DNA of 57,909 nt from Gammaproteobacteria bacterium. GTDB lineage: Bacteria > Pseudomonadota > Gammaproteobacteria > Pseudomonadales > Pseudohongiellaceae. A program made the translations under genes and the position numbers. The notes beneath the pieces were generated by a model, which made no database searches, had not been told where the DNA came from, and was given only the letters and a program-made list of their open reading frames with translations. The stretch's first letter is position 1. Each line of letters opens with the position of its first letter. The DNA is taken from positions 1-57,909 of the forward strand of contig JAURWS010000053.1 in the NCBI GenBank assembly GCA_030654835.1. Reading direction: 5' to 3'. This document shows positions 33,988 through 45,799 of this stretch, piece after piece.

Positions 33988-35717
33988 CCGCCCGCCCCCT
34001 GTTCCACATACTTCCAGCTCATCGCGCCGAAGAACATCTCATCCCAGCTCTGCTGCCCCCAAGGCACGGAGCGTGATGCGTCCGGGTTGCTCTCGTTCTG
34101 CGTGGAGTTGTCGAACACGCCAGTGGCCACCACTCTGGTGCCCGCTGGGATGAGCTTCGGCTCTTCCATCAGGTAACGAATCTGCCAGTTGTAGTTGTAA
34201 TTGGCGATGTTGATCAGCTCCTCCTGCGTGCCGTCCGGATAGAACGCCGTGAAGCGCATGCTCTTGCCACGGAAGTGCATGTGCGGCAGGAAGCCATACA
34301 TGTGTGCGTCCTTCTCGATCACCACGCTCTGGGACATCTCGAAAGCAGGGTCGTAGGGGGTGATGTTGGTCCAGCCCGGCGTGAAAATGCAGGCACACTG
34401 GCCTGACATGCGCTCCGCAGGCACTTCACCCTCCGGATAGAACCAGATGCCGATTTCGCTGGCGTCTACCGTTTCCTTGCCGTTGGTGGTGTAGTGCAAC
34501 TGCAGACGCAGCTTGGAGCCGGCGCGCAGCAGACCGCCGGTATTCGCAGGCTCGATGCTCGGCTCTGCGCCCGGAATGTAGGCCGTGATGTTGGCCTGAT
34601 TCGGATCGCCGCCGCCGAGGAAACCACGCCGCCCGGTGGCATCTGGAGGAACGATGTCGTTCAGCGTGTGATGCAACACGGTGCGGTCACCGGGGATGTA
34701 CTGACTGGCGCGCACCCAGCGGTCCGTCTCCAGCCCCTCGAAAGGAACCTCGACGGTGATGTAGTCGAGAACGCCAGTGGCGGGAATGTTCTGCGGTGGC
34801 ACCTTGACGATCAGGTCCGGCTCGCCGAGTGCCCACTTGGTCTCGGGCCAGGTCATCTCCATCAGCGGATCGGTGCCGCCGTCCTTCATGGCGCCCGCCT
34901 CGATCCAGCTGATCAGCGTCTGCTGCTCCTGCACCGAGAGGACGTAGTCATTGCTGTAATTGCCCACGTGCGGATCGATCTGCCCCGGCGGCATGCGTTT
35001 GGTCATCAACACTTCGCGAATCATCGGCGACCAGCCTTGCACCATGGCGTGGCTGTCCATAGCAAACGGGGCGATGCCACCGTCGCGGTGACAGCGGGCA
35101 CAATTCTCGGCCAGTATCGGCGCCACGTCGGCCTCATAGGAAACCAGCTCGGTGACCGGATAGTGAATGTCTGCTCCAGGTGCGTCCGCCATGGCGACCA
35201 CCGGCGTACCAACAGCTCTGCCCGCCACCACGTCATTGAGCGCCGTCTCCAGCGCACTGACTGGCCCGCGGAATATCACCTCGAAACTGCGGGGATCGTA
35301 GAGGAAGGCCTCACCGCTCTTGTCGATGCCCATGGCCTCGGAGATCACCTGCGCATCGTCGATCAGCACCGGCAGCTGCACGCCAATCTGCGCCAGCGCC
35401 AGTTTCACGTCGGCGCGCGTCTCTCCCAGCGGGTTGATCAGCATGAATTCGATGCCCTCGGCATCGAAGCGGGATTGCAGTCGCGCGTAATCGGCGGCCG
35501 CCGCAGCGGTCTGTGGGCTGCCATTGACCTGGACGAGGAAGGCGATGGCCTTGTGGTCGTCGTACCAGCTCATGTGGTGGAAGTTGCCATCCTGATCGAG
35601 CAACGCGAAGTCGCCCACGCGCTCGGCCGCCTGGGCCGTGCCCGCCAGCAGGGGCAGCGCTACCAGGAGTGTTCGAATGGAGGAGAGCAGCAGTCGTTTG
35701 GGAGTTAGTCTGTTCAC
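33984..35717 (-). CDS. Redoxin - cytochrome c - copper monooxygenase-like fusion, periplasmic
   Basis: 577 aa with a signal peptide (NRLTPKRLLLSSIRTLLV ... TAQA). A thioredoxin/redoxin-like domain comes first (~35-165) without a CxxC motif, then a c-type heme site CARCH (~205-209). The C-terminal ~300 residues match type II copper ascorbate-dependent monooxygenases (PHM/DBM): HH pair in VLHHTLND (~347), LQLHYTTN (~409), the HxH pair PHMHFRG (~482) and DEMFF near the end as possible Met ligand. All expected copper ligands are thus visible. Substrate unknown. Start chosen at GTG 35717, which has AGAGGTGA upstream and opens the signal peptide. Probably exported and cofactor-loaded in the periplasm. 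Confidence 0.87.
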   Translation of the reverse strand: MNRLTPKRLLLSSIRTLLVALPLLAGTAQAAERVGDFALLDQDGNFHHMSWYDDHKAIAFLVQVNGSPQTAAAAADYARLQSRFDAEGIEFMLINPLGETRADVKLALAQIGVQLPVLIDDAQVISEAMGIDKSGEAFLYDPRSFEVIFRGPVSALETALNDVVAGRAVGTPVVAMADAPGADIHYPVTELVSYEADVAPILAENCARCHRDGGIAPFAMDSHAMVQGWSPMIREVLMTKRMPPGQIDPHVGNYSNDYVLSVQEQQTLISWIEAGAMKDGGTDPLMEMTWPETKWALGEPDLIVKVPPQNIPATGVLDYITVEVPFEGLETDRWVRASQYIPGDRTVLHHTLNDIVPPDATGRRGFLGGGDPNQANITAYIPGAEPSIEPANTGGLLRAGSKLRLQLHYTTNGKETVDASEIGIWFYPEGEVPAERMSGQCACIFTPGWTNITPYDPAFEMSQSVVIEKDAHMYGFLPHMHFRGKSMRFTAFYPDGTQEELINIANYNYNWQIRYLMEEPKLIPAGTRVVATGVFDNSTQNESNPDASRSVPWGQQSWDEMFFGAMSWKYVEQGAGG

Positions 35718-35859
35718 TATCGTCACCTCTGTTGTTTTTGTTACTTTCAGAATGCCCAGACAATAACACAAGCAAGAAAAAGTGGAAGCGCGAACCCTTG
35801 CCGAAAAATGAAATCCGGTGGGCTTCAGAAATCGGGTAATTGCTCACGCGCCAATATAA

Positions 35860-35873
35860 AACGAGCGGGCGTT
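35860..35873. promoter_or_regulatory. Candidate TetR-type operator upstream of thiolase
   Basis: AACG and CGTT form a perfect inverted repeat with a six-base spacer (AACGAGCGGGCGTT), next to a TATAAA. Many TetR-family repressors of fatty-acid genes bind similar ACG/CGT palindromes. It is 70-80 bases ahead of the thiolase gene. No TetR gene is nearby. Confidence 0.3.
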
Positions 35874-35941
35874 CGAATAGGCAAGGATTGGACATTCGGT
35901 TACACTCCGGGCCATTGAAATCCATTGAAAAGGGAGCCCGT

Positions 35942-37123
35942 ATGAAAGAAGCAGTCATCGTCGCCACCGCGCGCACGCCGATCGGCAAAGCCTACCGCGG
36001 CGCGTTCAACAACACCGAAGCCCCCACCCTGGGTGGCCACGTCATCACGGCGGCGCTGCACAAGGCGGGTATCAGCCCGGACGAGGTCGATGACGTCGTC
36101 ATGGGCTGCGCCATGCAGCAGGGCACGACCGGCGCCAACATCGGCCGCCTCGCCGCCCTCGCCGCCGGGCTGCCGAACACCGTGGCGGGGATGAGCATGG
36201 ACCGCCAGTGCGCCTCCGGCATGATGGCCATCGCCACCGCCGCCAAGCAGATCATCATCGATCACATGCCCATCGTTATCGGCGCCGGCCTCGAATCGAT
36301 CTCGCTGGTGCAGAACGAGCACCGCAACACCTTCCGCGCTGTCGACCAAAACGTCATCGCCCACTCTCCCCACGCCTACATGCCGATGCTGCAGACCGCC
36401 GAGATCGTCGCCAAACGCTATGGCATCACCCGCGACGCGCAGGACGAATACAGTCTGCAGAGCCAGCAGCGCACCGCCGCCGCCCAGGCCGTCGGCAAGT
36501 TCGACGCCGAGATCGTGCCCATGCGGTCGGTCAAGATTGTCGTCAACAAAGACACCAAGGAGGAGACGCAGGAAAGAGTGCTGCTGACACGTGACGAGGG
36601 CAACCGTGCCGACACGACGCTGGCGGGCCTCTCCTCGCTCAAGCCGGTCATCGAAGGCGGCTGCATCACGGCGGGCAACGCCAGCCAGCTCTCCGACGGC
36701 GCCAGCGCGGCGGTATTGATGGACAGCAAGCTCGCCGAACAGCGCGGCCTGCAGCCACTCGGCGCCTATCGCGGCATTGCAGTAGCCGGATGCGCACCGG
36801 ACGAGATGGGCATCGGTCCTGTGTTCGCCGTGCCCAAGCTGCTCAAGCGTTTCGGCCTGACCATGGACGACATCGGCCTGTGGGAACTGAACGAAGCCTT
36901 CGCCGTGCAGGTGATGTATTGTCGCGACCGCTTGGGCATTCCCAACGAACTACTGAACGTCAACGGCGGCGCCATCTCCATCGGCCACCCCTACGGCATG
37001 AGCGGCGCCCGCATGGTCGGCCACGCCCTGATCGAGGGCAAACGCCGAGGCGCGAAGTACGTCATCTGTACGATGTGTGTGGGCGGCGGCATGGGCGCGG
37101 CGGGGTTGTTCGAGGTGTATTGA
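35942..37123 (+). CDS. Acetyl-CoA C-acyltransferase (thiolase)
   Basis: 393-aa thiolase joining or cleaving acyl-CoA with CoA. Catalytic residues are all present: nucleophile Cys90 (DRQCASGM), His349 ([11 protein letters not shown]) and Cys379 ([12 protein letters not shown]), plus NEAFAVQV. Length is typical of tetrameric thiolases. Whether it serves beta-oxidation (FadA-like) or acetoacetyl-CoA formation cannot be decided; no FadB partner is adjacent. AAAAGGGAG precedes the ATG. A toxin-antitoxin promoter begins just after its stop. Confidence 0.94.
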   Translation: MKEAVIVATARTPIGKAYRGAFNNTEAPTLGGHVITAALHKAGISPDEVDDVVMGCAMQQGTTGANIGRLAALAAGLPNTVAGMSMDRQCASGMMAIATAAKQIIIDHMPIVIGAGLESISLVQNEHRNTFRAVDQNVIAHSPHAYMPMLQTAEIVAKRYGITRDAQDEYSLQSQQRTAAAQAVGKFDAEIVPMRSVKIVVNKDTKEETQERVLLTRDEGNRADTTLAGLSSLKPVIEGGCITAGNASQLSDGASAAVLMDSKLAEQRGLQPLGAYRGIAVAGCAPDEMGIGPVFAVPKLLKRFGLTMDDIGLWELNEAFAVQVMYCRDRLGIPNELLNVNGGAISIGHPYGMSGARMVGHALIEGKRRGAKYVICTMCVGGGMGAAGLFEVY

Positions 37124-37124
37124 C

Positions 37125-37152
37125 TTGACAAACATGCACCACCAATCATAAT
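37125..37152 (+). promoter_or_regulatory. Sigma-70 promoter of the DUF4258/HTH pair
   Basis: Perfect -35 TTGACA (37125-37130), 16-base spacer and -10 CATAAT (37147-37152), 25 bases before the toxin-like start. It begins two bases after the thiolase stop, so the pair has its own strong promoter. Confidence 0.65.
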
Positions 37153-37177
37153 GATACCTATCAAAAAGAAGGTTTAC

Positions 37178-37531
37178 ATGGACGTTAAACCTGCAAGCGC
37201 TAAAATTCACGCCTTTCCGCTGTCACAAAAAGCTGCGCGGGAGATCATCCGGCGACTAAGTTCAGAGGATCAAGGAGGAGTGAAATTCACCCAGCACGCC
37301 AAGACACGCATGGTCGAAAGACAAATCTCGATCATGCAGATAATGAACGTGATGAAACGCACCAGCAGTCGCATGAACGAGGGGCCTTATCAGGCCGCAA
37401 ATGGCGACTGGAAGTGTGAGATTGAAGGCAGTGCAGCCGGAGCAGTCATCAAGCTTGCCTTGGCAATCAATACATCTGCCAGACCAGAAGCCGTCATCGT
37501 GATCACGGTGATTGCAGAAAGAGACTTTTAA
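37178..37531 (+). CDS. DUF4258 protein, probable toxin
   Basis: 117-aa basic protein with the DUF4258 core (VKFTQHAKTRMVERQISIMQI, then the strand GDWKCEIEGSAAG and VIVITVIAERDF). DUF4258 belongs to the RelE/BECR-like fold, and members are often mRNA-cleaving toxins encoded just before an HTH antitoxin, as here. ATG 37178 has AAGAAGG upstream and is preferred over the in-frame ATG at 37151. Toxicity is inferred from family and arrangement. Confidence 0.8.
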   Translation: MDVKPASAKIHAFPLSQKAAREIIRRLSSEDQGGVKFTQHAKTRMVERQISIMQIMNVMKRTSSRMNEGPYQAANGDWKCEIEGSAAGAVIKLALAINTSARPEAVIVITVIAERDF

Positions 37532-37533
37532 AA

Positions 37534-38007
37534 ATGGATGAAACCAAAATGTACCATTACACCGAATGCGGGTTGAGCCACGTGTATCTGCTCAACGGGC
37601 ATCATGAAGCGGACAGTGATTATGGTGTAGTCACCTCTATCAGCAACATCGCTGGTCTGCACGACGCTATCGGGAAAACCATTGTCAACAAGACAACCGA
37701 GCCATTGAGCGGGGACGAGGTGCGTTTTCTGCGCAAGGAGATAGATCTCTCGCAAAGGAACCTCGGTGCACTGCTGGGCGTCGAAGATCAGACTGTCGCT
37801 CGCTGGGAAAAAGGCACGGTGGTGATTCCGAGGGCCGCCGACATTCTGCTGCGTGGTTTGTACATGGAGGCAAAGTTCAATACCTGTAATCTCTCGGAGC
37901 TGGTTAACAGCCTCAGCCAATGGGAAGCAAAACAGACGATGCAGCGACTTGAGATGCAGGAGCTGGAAAATACACAATGGGTTGTCGCTGAAAACCGGAC
38001 CGCCTGA
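37534..38007 (+). CDS. HTH antitoxin-like regulator (MqsA-type C-terminal half)
   Basis: 157-aa protein beginning two bases after the DUF4258 stop. The N-terminal ~55 residues (YHYTECGLSHVYLLNGH) form a small beta domain, and residues ~60-125 an XRE-type helix-turn-helix (FLRKEIDLSQRNLGALLGVEDQTVARWEKG), the layout of MqsA/HigA-like antitoxins but without zinc Cys pairs. It likely neutralises the DUF4258 protein and represses their promoter. A second in-frame ATG at 37549 is possible. Confidence 0.82.
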   Translation: MDETKMYHYTECGLSHVYLLNGHHEADSDYGVVTSISNIAGLHDAIGKTIVNKTTEPLSGDEVRFLRKEIDLSQRNLGALLGVEDQTVARWEKGTVVIPRAADILLRGLYMEAKFNTCNLSELVNSLSQWEAKQTMQRLEMQELENTQWVVAENRTA

Positions 38008-38048
38008 CTCTTCGGATCATTGAATCATTGGCTCGTCACGTCGACGAT

Positions 38049-38495
38049 TCATTTCGCGAACAAACTCTTCTCGATATCCTTGAACGCCTTGAACTCCAGC
38101 GCATTGCCGGACGGGTCCAGAAAGAACATCGTCGCCTGCTCGCCCGGCTGGCCTTTGAAGCGGATATACGGCTCAATCAGAAACTCCGGCACGAAGCTCT
38201 TCACCTGCTCCGCAAATGCCTCCCACTGCGCCATCTCCAGCACCACGCCAAAGTGCGGCACCGGCACGCCGTGCCCGTCGACATGATTGCCAATCTGATT
38301 GACCTTGCCATCCGGTCCCAGCGCGGGGTTCACATGCACCACCAGTTGATGCCCCAGCAAATCGAAGTCGATCCAGTGGTCTGAGCTTCTACCTTCGGGC
38401 AGGCCCATTTTGCTGCCGTAGAAATCGCGCGCCTCCTCCAGATTGCGAACCTGGATGGCGAGGTGGAAGGGGGTTAGTCGGGTGGGTTTTAGCAT
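38049..38495 (-). CDS. VOC (glyoxalase/dioxygenase superfamily) protein
   Basis: 148-aa vicinal-oxygen-chelate protein. Metal-ligand-like positions are seen in the two beta-alpha-beta modules: FHLAIQV (~11), LLGHQLVVHV, PHFGVVLE and NALEFKAF. DPSGNALEFK is the usual C-terminal signature. The exact reaction is unknown. Start MLKPTRLTPFH chosen because upstream residues are not VOC-like. It converges with the HTH gene. Confidence 0.88.
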   Translation of the reverse strand: MLKPTRLTPFHLAIQVRNLEEARDFYGSKMGLPEGRSSDHWIDFDLLGHQLVVHVNPALGPDGKVNQIGNHVDGHGVPVPHFGVVLEMAQWEAFAEQVKSFVPEFLIEPYIRFKGQPGEQATMFFLDPSGNALEFKAFKDIEKSLFAK

Positions 38496-38594
38496 AGGGG
38501 GGCCTGCTGAATGTGTCTGAAAATTCACTGAAGCACAATCTGCCACAGCTCCTCGCCAACAATCCACTACCGCAACAGCCGCGCAAACCATCCC

Positions 38595-39008
38595 CTACAC
38601 CACATCAACCCGCAACCCAGCCCGCGAAGCGGCCTCAAGCTGACGTGAATCTGCCGACAAAAAGACATCCACTTTCAACGCCAATGCGCTGCCAATGTGG
38701 ATCGCGTCCATCCCACGCAGGACATTGGTTTCGAGACTCATAATTGCCTGTGCCAGTACTTGCGGGCTTAAATCTGCCAAGGCGGCGTCCTCTATATCAG
38801 CCATGAGCTGAGACTTCAGTTGGCGATATTGGGTATCAGTAATTCTGGATTCGCGCTGCAAACGGCAAAAGGCTGAAATAAGTTCGGGCAGGATGATGCC
38901 AGACAATACGATCTCTGTTGCGCGGTCACACCATGCCAACACAGTATCGGTGCCTGCTTCGTTGATGTAACGCTTCACAAAGGCCGAGGAATCGAAGAAA
39001 ACACGCAA
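38595..39008 (-). CDS. vapC: PIN-domain ribonuclease toxin (VapC-like)
   Basis: 137-aa PIN domain with the acidic active-site set D6 (FFDSSAFVKRY), E42 (ILPELISAFCR), D101 (RGMDAIHIGSAL) and D120 (LSADSRQ). VapC toxins are Mg-dependent endoribonucleases acting on tRNA or rRNA. Start is TTG 39008 with GGAG eight bases upstream. It lies 13 bases after the antitoxin gene on the same strand, the normal antitoxin-toxin order. Confidence 0.9.
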   Translation of the reverse strand: MRVFFDSSAFVKRYINEAGTDTVLAWCDRATEIVLSGIILPELISAFCRLQRESRITDTQYRQLKSQLMADIEDAALADLSPQVLAQAIMSLETNVLRGMDAIHIGSALALKVDVFLSADSRQLEAASRAGLRVDVV

Positions 39009-39021
39009 TGGCAGGGCTCCT

Positions 39022-39249
39022 TTAAATGCTGTCTTTGCGTGCTTCTATAATCATGCTGCTGACCGTAGCGCCGCTGATCACCAGGGGTTGCGCTTTATGG
39101 CGCTTCCAGGATGGCAGGTCGGCCATGATGGGAACGATGTCGGCAATGGGTTTGCCGTTGCGAAGGACTCGCACGGACTCTCCCGCCTCCACGATATCGA
39201 AGTACTGCTTGGCGTTATTGCGCACGTCGGTAAATGTAGCTTGTTTCAT
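39022..39249 (-). CDS. Phd/VapB-type antitoxin
   Basis: 75-aa antitoxin. The N-terminal Phd/YefM-like fold is recognisable (TFTDVRNNAKQYFDIVEAGE, then VRVLRNGKPIADIVP), and the charged C-terminal tail would wrap the PIN toxin. AGGAGA precedes ATG 39249. It would also bind its own promoter; two TGTACA palindromes lie just upstream. Confidence 0.87.
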   Translation of the reverse strand: MKQATFTDVRNNAKQYFDIVEAGESVRVLRNGKPIADIVPIMADLPSWKRHKAQPLVISGATVSSMIIEARKDSI

Positions 39250-39261
39250 GCGGCTCTCCTC

Positions 39262-39291
39262 TGTACAGAATGATGTCAGTGTAGATGTACA
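39262..39291. promoter_or_regulatory. Candidate antitoxin operator
   Basis: Two copies of the palindrome TGTACA (39262-39267 and 39286-39291) lie 13-42 bases upstream of the antitoxin start, 24 bases apart. Such paired palindromes are usual for Phd/VapB autoregulation. Binding is inferred. Confidence 0.4.
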
Positions 39292-39363
39292 ATTCAAATG
39301 ATGCCAGTCACTCTTTGCGTTTAGGGACATGCCCTTCCACCCCCACCTCGCAAACACCTCACG

Positions 39364-39393
39364 TTGACCCCCGCAACAGCCCGGTGCTACAGT
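39364..39393 (+). promoter_or_regulatory. Candidate promoter of the czc-type operon
   Basis: TTGACC (39364-39369), an 18-base spacer and TACAGT (39388-39393), 46 bases before the His-rich protein start. No metal-regulator operator was clearly recognised. Confidence 0.42.
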
Positions 39394-39439
39394 CGCGCCA
39401 ACTCTCTTGAAAAACACCACCCCGAACGAGACTAGCCCT

Positions 39440-39826
39440 GTGCCCCTGAAGGTTCTCATCGCCCTCCTGCTGATTCTGAATCACTCCGTGATGTTCGGCG
39501 CCATGGCGGCTGAGGAAATGCCAGACGAAGAGCACCCCTACGGGCAAGCCGTCAACCACGAAAACCTGCACCACCATGTACATCACAATGATCATCATAC
39601 TGACCACCACGATCATCAAAGCGCCAGCGGCAACGTCATGGATTCCAACCAGCATGACGAAAACGAACCCCATCATGAGCACGGCGTACATATCCACCTG
39701 AACATGGACCTGCCGCAAACCATCAGCATTGACCTCCAGCCTCAGGGCGGCCAAGCAGTGGCCAGCTACCAGTTAGTTCATCAGAGCCAGACCTACTCTC
39801 CCCCCGTCCCACCGCCCAATCGCTAA
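39440..39826 (+). CDS. His-rich periplasmic protein of the metal efflux operon
   Basis: 128 aa. An N-terminal signal peptide (PLKVLIALLLILNHSVMF) is followed by a His/Asp-rich stretch (~35-80, for example HHHVHHNDHHTDHHDHQ), suggesting binding of divalent cations such as Zn, Co, Cd or Cu. Position ahead of czcCBA and size recall CzcI-type proteins, but similarity is limited to composition. GTG 39440 is favoured as start because it directly precedes the signal peptide; TTG 39407 is the alternative. Confidence 0.75.
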   Translation: MPLKVLIALLLILNHSVMFGAMAAEEMPDEEHPYGQAVNHENLHHHVHHNDHHTDHHDHQSASGNVMDSNQHDENEPHHEHGVHIHLNMDLPQTISIDLQPQGGQAVASYQLVHQSQTYSPPVPPPNR

Positions 39827-39962
39827 CCTCCCCAGCATCAGTCCGTCTTTTTTTTGAGTCCTGCACACGCCGGACAACCAACGCACGTCGTTTGTGCTCG
39901 TGAGAATCATTCCGTGATTCCTGCACAACGGCCTGCTGTGATTTTTTGATGGAACCCTTCCA

Positions 39963-41246
39963 ATGAAAACGAATGCACGTATCCCCACATGGTGCCGACC
40001 TCTGCGCCTGACTGGCCTGCTTTGCGCCGCGCTGCTGACAGGCAATGTCGTCCAGGCCGCCGAAAGCCTGACGCTGGAAGATGCCATTACCGAGACCATC
40101 ACACGTAACCCCGACCTGCAGGCTTTCGGCTATGCCCTGCGCGCCCAGGACGGGCGGATTCTGCAGGCGGGTCTGGCACCCAAACCCGAGCTGAATGTCG
40201 CCGTGGAGGATGTCCTGGGCACCGGCGTGGCGCGCGGGCTGTCCGGCTCACAAACTACGGTGTCGATTGCCTGGGTGCTAGAGGGTGATCTGCGCCAGCG
40301 CCGTATCGACGCCGCCCGCATGGGCTCGCTGACACTCGCGGCCGAAGCGCAGGTCATGCGTCTGGATGCGGCGGCGCAGACTGCGCGCCTCTACACCCAT
40401 GCGCTGGCGGACCAGCTGCGGCGTGAGCTAGCCGACAGCGCGGTGCAGCTGGCGACTGAAAACATCGCCGCCATCCGGCAGCGCGTCGACGCCGGGACAG
40501 CCATGACCTCGGAGCTGGCGCAAGCCGAGGCCGAGCTGGCAAAGCGCGAACTGTACCGGGAGGATTTCGAGCATGAACTCGTCGCCGACTACTATCGCAT
40601 CGCGGCCCAGTGGGGCGATCTGTCCCCGCAGTTCGAGCGCGTGGAAGGCGACCCGCAGCGCCTGCCGGTAATCGAACCCTACGAAACACTGTTGGCCCGC
40701 ATCGAGCAGAATCCGGACCTGAGCCGCTTCCTCTCCGAGACACGCCTGCAGGAATCGGTGCTGCAGCTGGAGCAGGCGCAGCGTAATTCCCTGTGGCGCT
40801 TCAACGCCGGCCTGCGCCGCATCCAGAGCAGCAGCGACACTGGCTTCGTGGCTGGCGTGACGATTCCCCTGAACCGGGGCAATCAGAACCAGGGCCGCAT
40901 CGACGAGGCCCGCGCCAACCTCGAACAGACTGGCGCGCTGGCCGAGGCGACCCGCATTCGCATCCAGACCAGTCTGCTGGTGATCTATCTGGAACTGCAG
41001 CACAACATCCACCGCGCCGAGACGCTGCGCAACGAGGTCATCCCCCGCTTCGAGACGGCGCTGGCGGAAATCCACCGCGCCTACGACCTGGGCACGGGCA
41101 GCTATCTGGAACGGCTCAAGGTGCAGGAAGAACTGCTCGACGCCCGCAGCGAGCTGGCCGAAACCAGCGTGCAGGCGCACCTGAAAATGATCGAAATTGA
41201 ACGGTTGACCGGCGTACGCCTGGCGCAGCTGCCTCCATCACAATGA
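39963..41246 (+). CDS. czcC: Outer-membrane efflux protein, CzcC/TolC family
   Basis: 427-aa outer-membrane channel of a tripartite metal efflux system. Signal peptide to ~residue 32 (LLTGNVVQAAE), then two repeated helical hairpins typical of OEP proteins (LTLEDAITETITRNPDLQ near 37; LETSLL-type helices near 340). Partner genes for adaptor and RND pump follow; the stop overlaps a possible ATG at 41243. Metal specificity is not readable. Confidence 0.9.
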   Translation: MKTNARIPTWCRPLRLTGLLCAALLTGNVVQAAESLTLEDAITETITRNPDLQAFGYALRAQDGRILQAGLAPKPELNVAVEDVLGTGVARGLSGSQTTVSIAWVLEGDLRQRRIDAARMGSLTLAAEAQVMRLDAAAQTARLYTHALADQLRRELADSAVQLATENIAAIRQRVDAGTAMTSELAQAEAELAKRELYREDFEHELVADYYRIAAQWGDLSPQFERVEGDPQRLPVIEPYETLLARIEQNPDLSRFLSETRLQESVLQLEQAQRNSLWRFNAGLRRIQSSSDTGFVAGVTIPLNRGNQNQGRIDEARANLEQTGALAEATRIRIQTSLLVIYLELQHNIHRAETLRNEVIPRFETALAEIHRAYDLGTGSYLERLKVQEELLDARSELAETSVQAHLKMIEIERLTGVRLAQLPPSQ

Positions 41247-41280
41247 CGAGCACCATGAAGGTCACGATGAACGTCTCCAC

Positions 41281-41316
41281 GAATTTCTCTATGAACTTCT
41301 CTATGAACTTCTCCAA
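41281..41316. repeat. 12-bp tandem repeat x3 before czcB start
   Basis: Three successive copies of GAAYTTCTCTAT (last one GAACTTCTCCAA) encode repeated NFSM if read in the czcB frame. It lies in the junction between czcC and the likely czcB start, so the number of copies would alter spacing or the N-terminus. Confidence 0.8.
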
Positions 41317-41326
41317 GAGGTTGACC

Positions 41327-42574
41327 ATGAACACGCACGTAATACTTTTCCGCTTCGTCGCGCTTGGCGTGCTGAGTCTGATACTCAGTGCTTGCGGTGA
41401 ACCCGCAAACCTGCCCGCCACCGCTACCGAAGACCACCCAGCAGCCGTCAGTGACGAGCGCGGCCCCAACAACGGCCGCCTGCTACGCAACGAGGGTTTC
41501 CAGCTGGAACTGGCGATCTTCGAAACCGGCGTCCCGCCGGAGTACCGCGCCTGGGCCAGCAGTGACGGTAATCCCATCGATCCCGCTGCCGTCGATCTGA
41601 GTGTCCGACTGACAAGGCTGGGCGCCGAAGACGAGATCGGCTTCACCCCACAGGGCGAGTTCCTGCGTGGTGACAGCGTGATCTATGAGCCGCACTCATT
41701 CACCGTCGGCATCACGGCCCGTTACAACGGTCAGACCCACGAGTGGCAATACGACAGCTTCGAAGGCCGCACCATGATCGAGCCAGCGGTACGTGACGCG
41801 CTCGGGATCGCCACTGCAGTCGCCGGGCCCGCCGTGATCGAAGAGCGCATTCCCGTATATGGGCAGATCACGGCCAACACCGAGCGCGTCGGCCATGTCA
41901 GTGCGCGCTTCGAGGGACGCATCGAATCGGTGTCCGGCTCCATCGGGCAGCGCGTCAACGCCGGTGACCGGCTGGCGCAGATCGAGAGCAATCAGAGTCT
42001 GACGCCCTACACCATCGCCGCGCCCATCAGCGGCATCATCACCGAGCGTCGGGCCGGGCCGGGTGAGCAGACTGCTGGCCGCGAACTGTTCACGATCACG
42101 GATACCTCGACCGTCTGGGTAGATCTCGCCGTGTTCCCCGCAGACATTGCCCGCATCAGCATCGGTGCCCCGGTGCAGATCAGCACTGCACTCGCCGAGG
42201 AGCCGCTACCGGGCATCATCGCCATGTTCCTGCCCGCAACAGGGGCGAATCAGGCGGTGACAGCAAGAGTGGTGCTGGACAACCCGGACGGGCGTCTGCT
42301 GCCCGGCACCTGGGTCAGCGGCCAAATCAAGGTCGCCGAATACGAAGTGCCGCTGGCGGTGCGCCGGGAAGGGCTGCAGCCCTTCCGCGATTTCACGGTG
42401 GTCTATGCGCAGATTGGCGACGAATACGAGGTGCGCATGCTGGAGCTCGGCCGTCAGTCCGACGAGTGGATAGAGGTGCTGGGCGGCCTGAATCCGGGCA
42501 CCACCTATGTCACCGAAAACAGCTACATCCTCAAGGCCGATGTTGAAAAATCCGGCGCGTCTCACGATCACTAG
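41327..42574 (+). CDS. czcB: RND efflux periplasmic adaptor, CzcB-like lipoprotein
   Basis: 415-aa membrane-fusion protein. The N-terminal lipoprotein signal has lipobox LILSAC near residue 23. A ~100-residue N-terminal extra domain precedes the hairpin/lipoyl region (HVSARFEGRIESVSG, then APISGIITERRAGPGE) and beta-barrel domain, as in heavy-metal adaptors. The tail ends GASHDH. ATG 41327 fits the lipobox; ATG 41243, overlapping the czcC stop, would add 28 residues with NFSM repeats and is thought less likely. Works with CzcC and CzcA. Confidence 0.88.
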   Translation: MNTHVILFRFVALGVLSLILSACGEPANLPATATEDHPAAVSDERGPNNGRLLRNEGFQLELAIFETGVPPEYRAWASSDGNPIDPAAVDLSVRLTRLGAEDEIGFTPQGEFLRGDSVIYEPHSFTVGITARYNGQTHEWQYDSFEGRTMIEPAVRDALGIATAVAGPAVIEERIPVYGQITANTERVGHVSARFEGRIESVSGSIGQRVNAGDRLAQIESNQSLTPYTIAAPISGIITERRAGPGEQTAGRELFTITDTSTVWVDLAVFPADIARISIGAPVQISTALAEEPLPGIIAMFLPATGANQAVTARVVLDNPDGRLLPGTWVSGQIKVAEYEVPLAVRREGLQPFRDFTVVYAQIGDEYEVRMLELGRQSDEWIEVLGGLNPGTTYVTENSYILKADVEKSGASHDH

Positions 42575-45712
<3,138 letters not shown>

Positions 45713-45714
45713 TG

Positions 45715-45744
45715 CTGTGGGAGCGGGCCTGCCCGCTCCCACAG
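45715..45744. terminator. Minimal REP-like hairpin after czcA (copy 4)
   Basis: CTGTGGGAGCGGGC-CT-GCCCGCTCCCACAG is a perfect 14-bp stem with a two-base loop, three bases after the czcA stop. It is the shortest member of the REP-like family here. It probably protects or ends the czc transcript, although no T-run follows. Confidence 0.7.
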
Positions 45745-45771
45745 ATTCTCAATAAATAATTCGTAGACTTA

Positions 45772-45787
45772 ATTACATTATCGTAAT
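45772..45787. promoter_or_regulatory. Inverted repeat upstream of chrB
   Basis: ATTAC and GTAAT flank a six-base spacer, 13 bases before the chrB start and in an AT-rich stretch. It is a candidate operator, possibly for ChrB itself, which acts as a chromate-responsive regulator in some bacteria. Inference. Confidence 0.35.
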
Positions 45788-45799
45788 AGCCTCTACGCC

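Noticed and set aside
34494-35708. 404-codon plus-strand frame opposite the redoxin/cytochrome gene
   Set aside because: Mirror frame of a gene with signal peptide, heme and copper motifs; no family resemblance.
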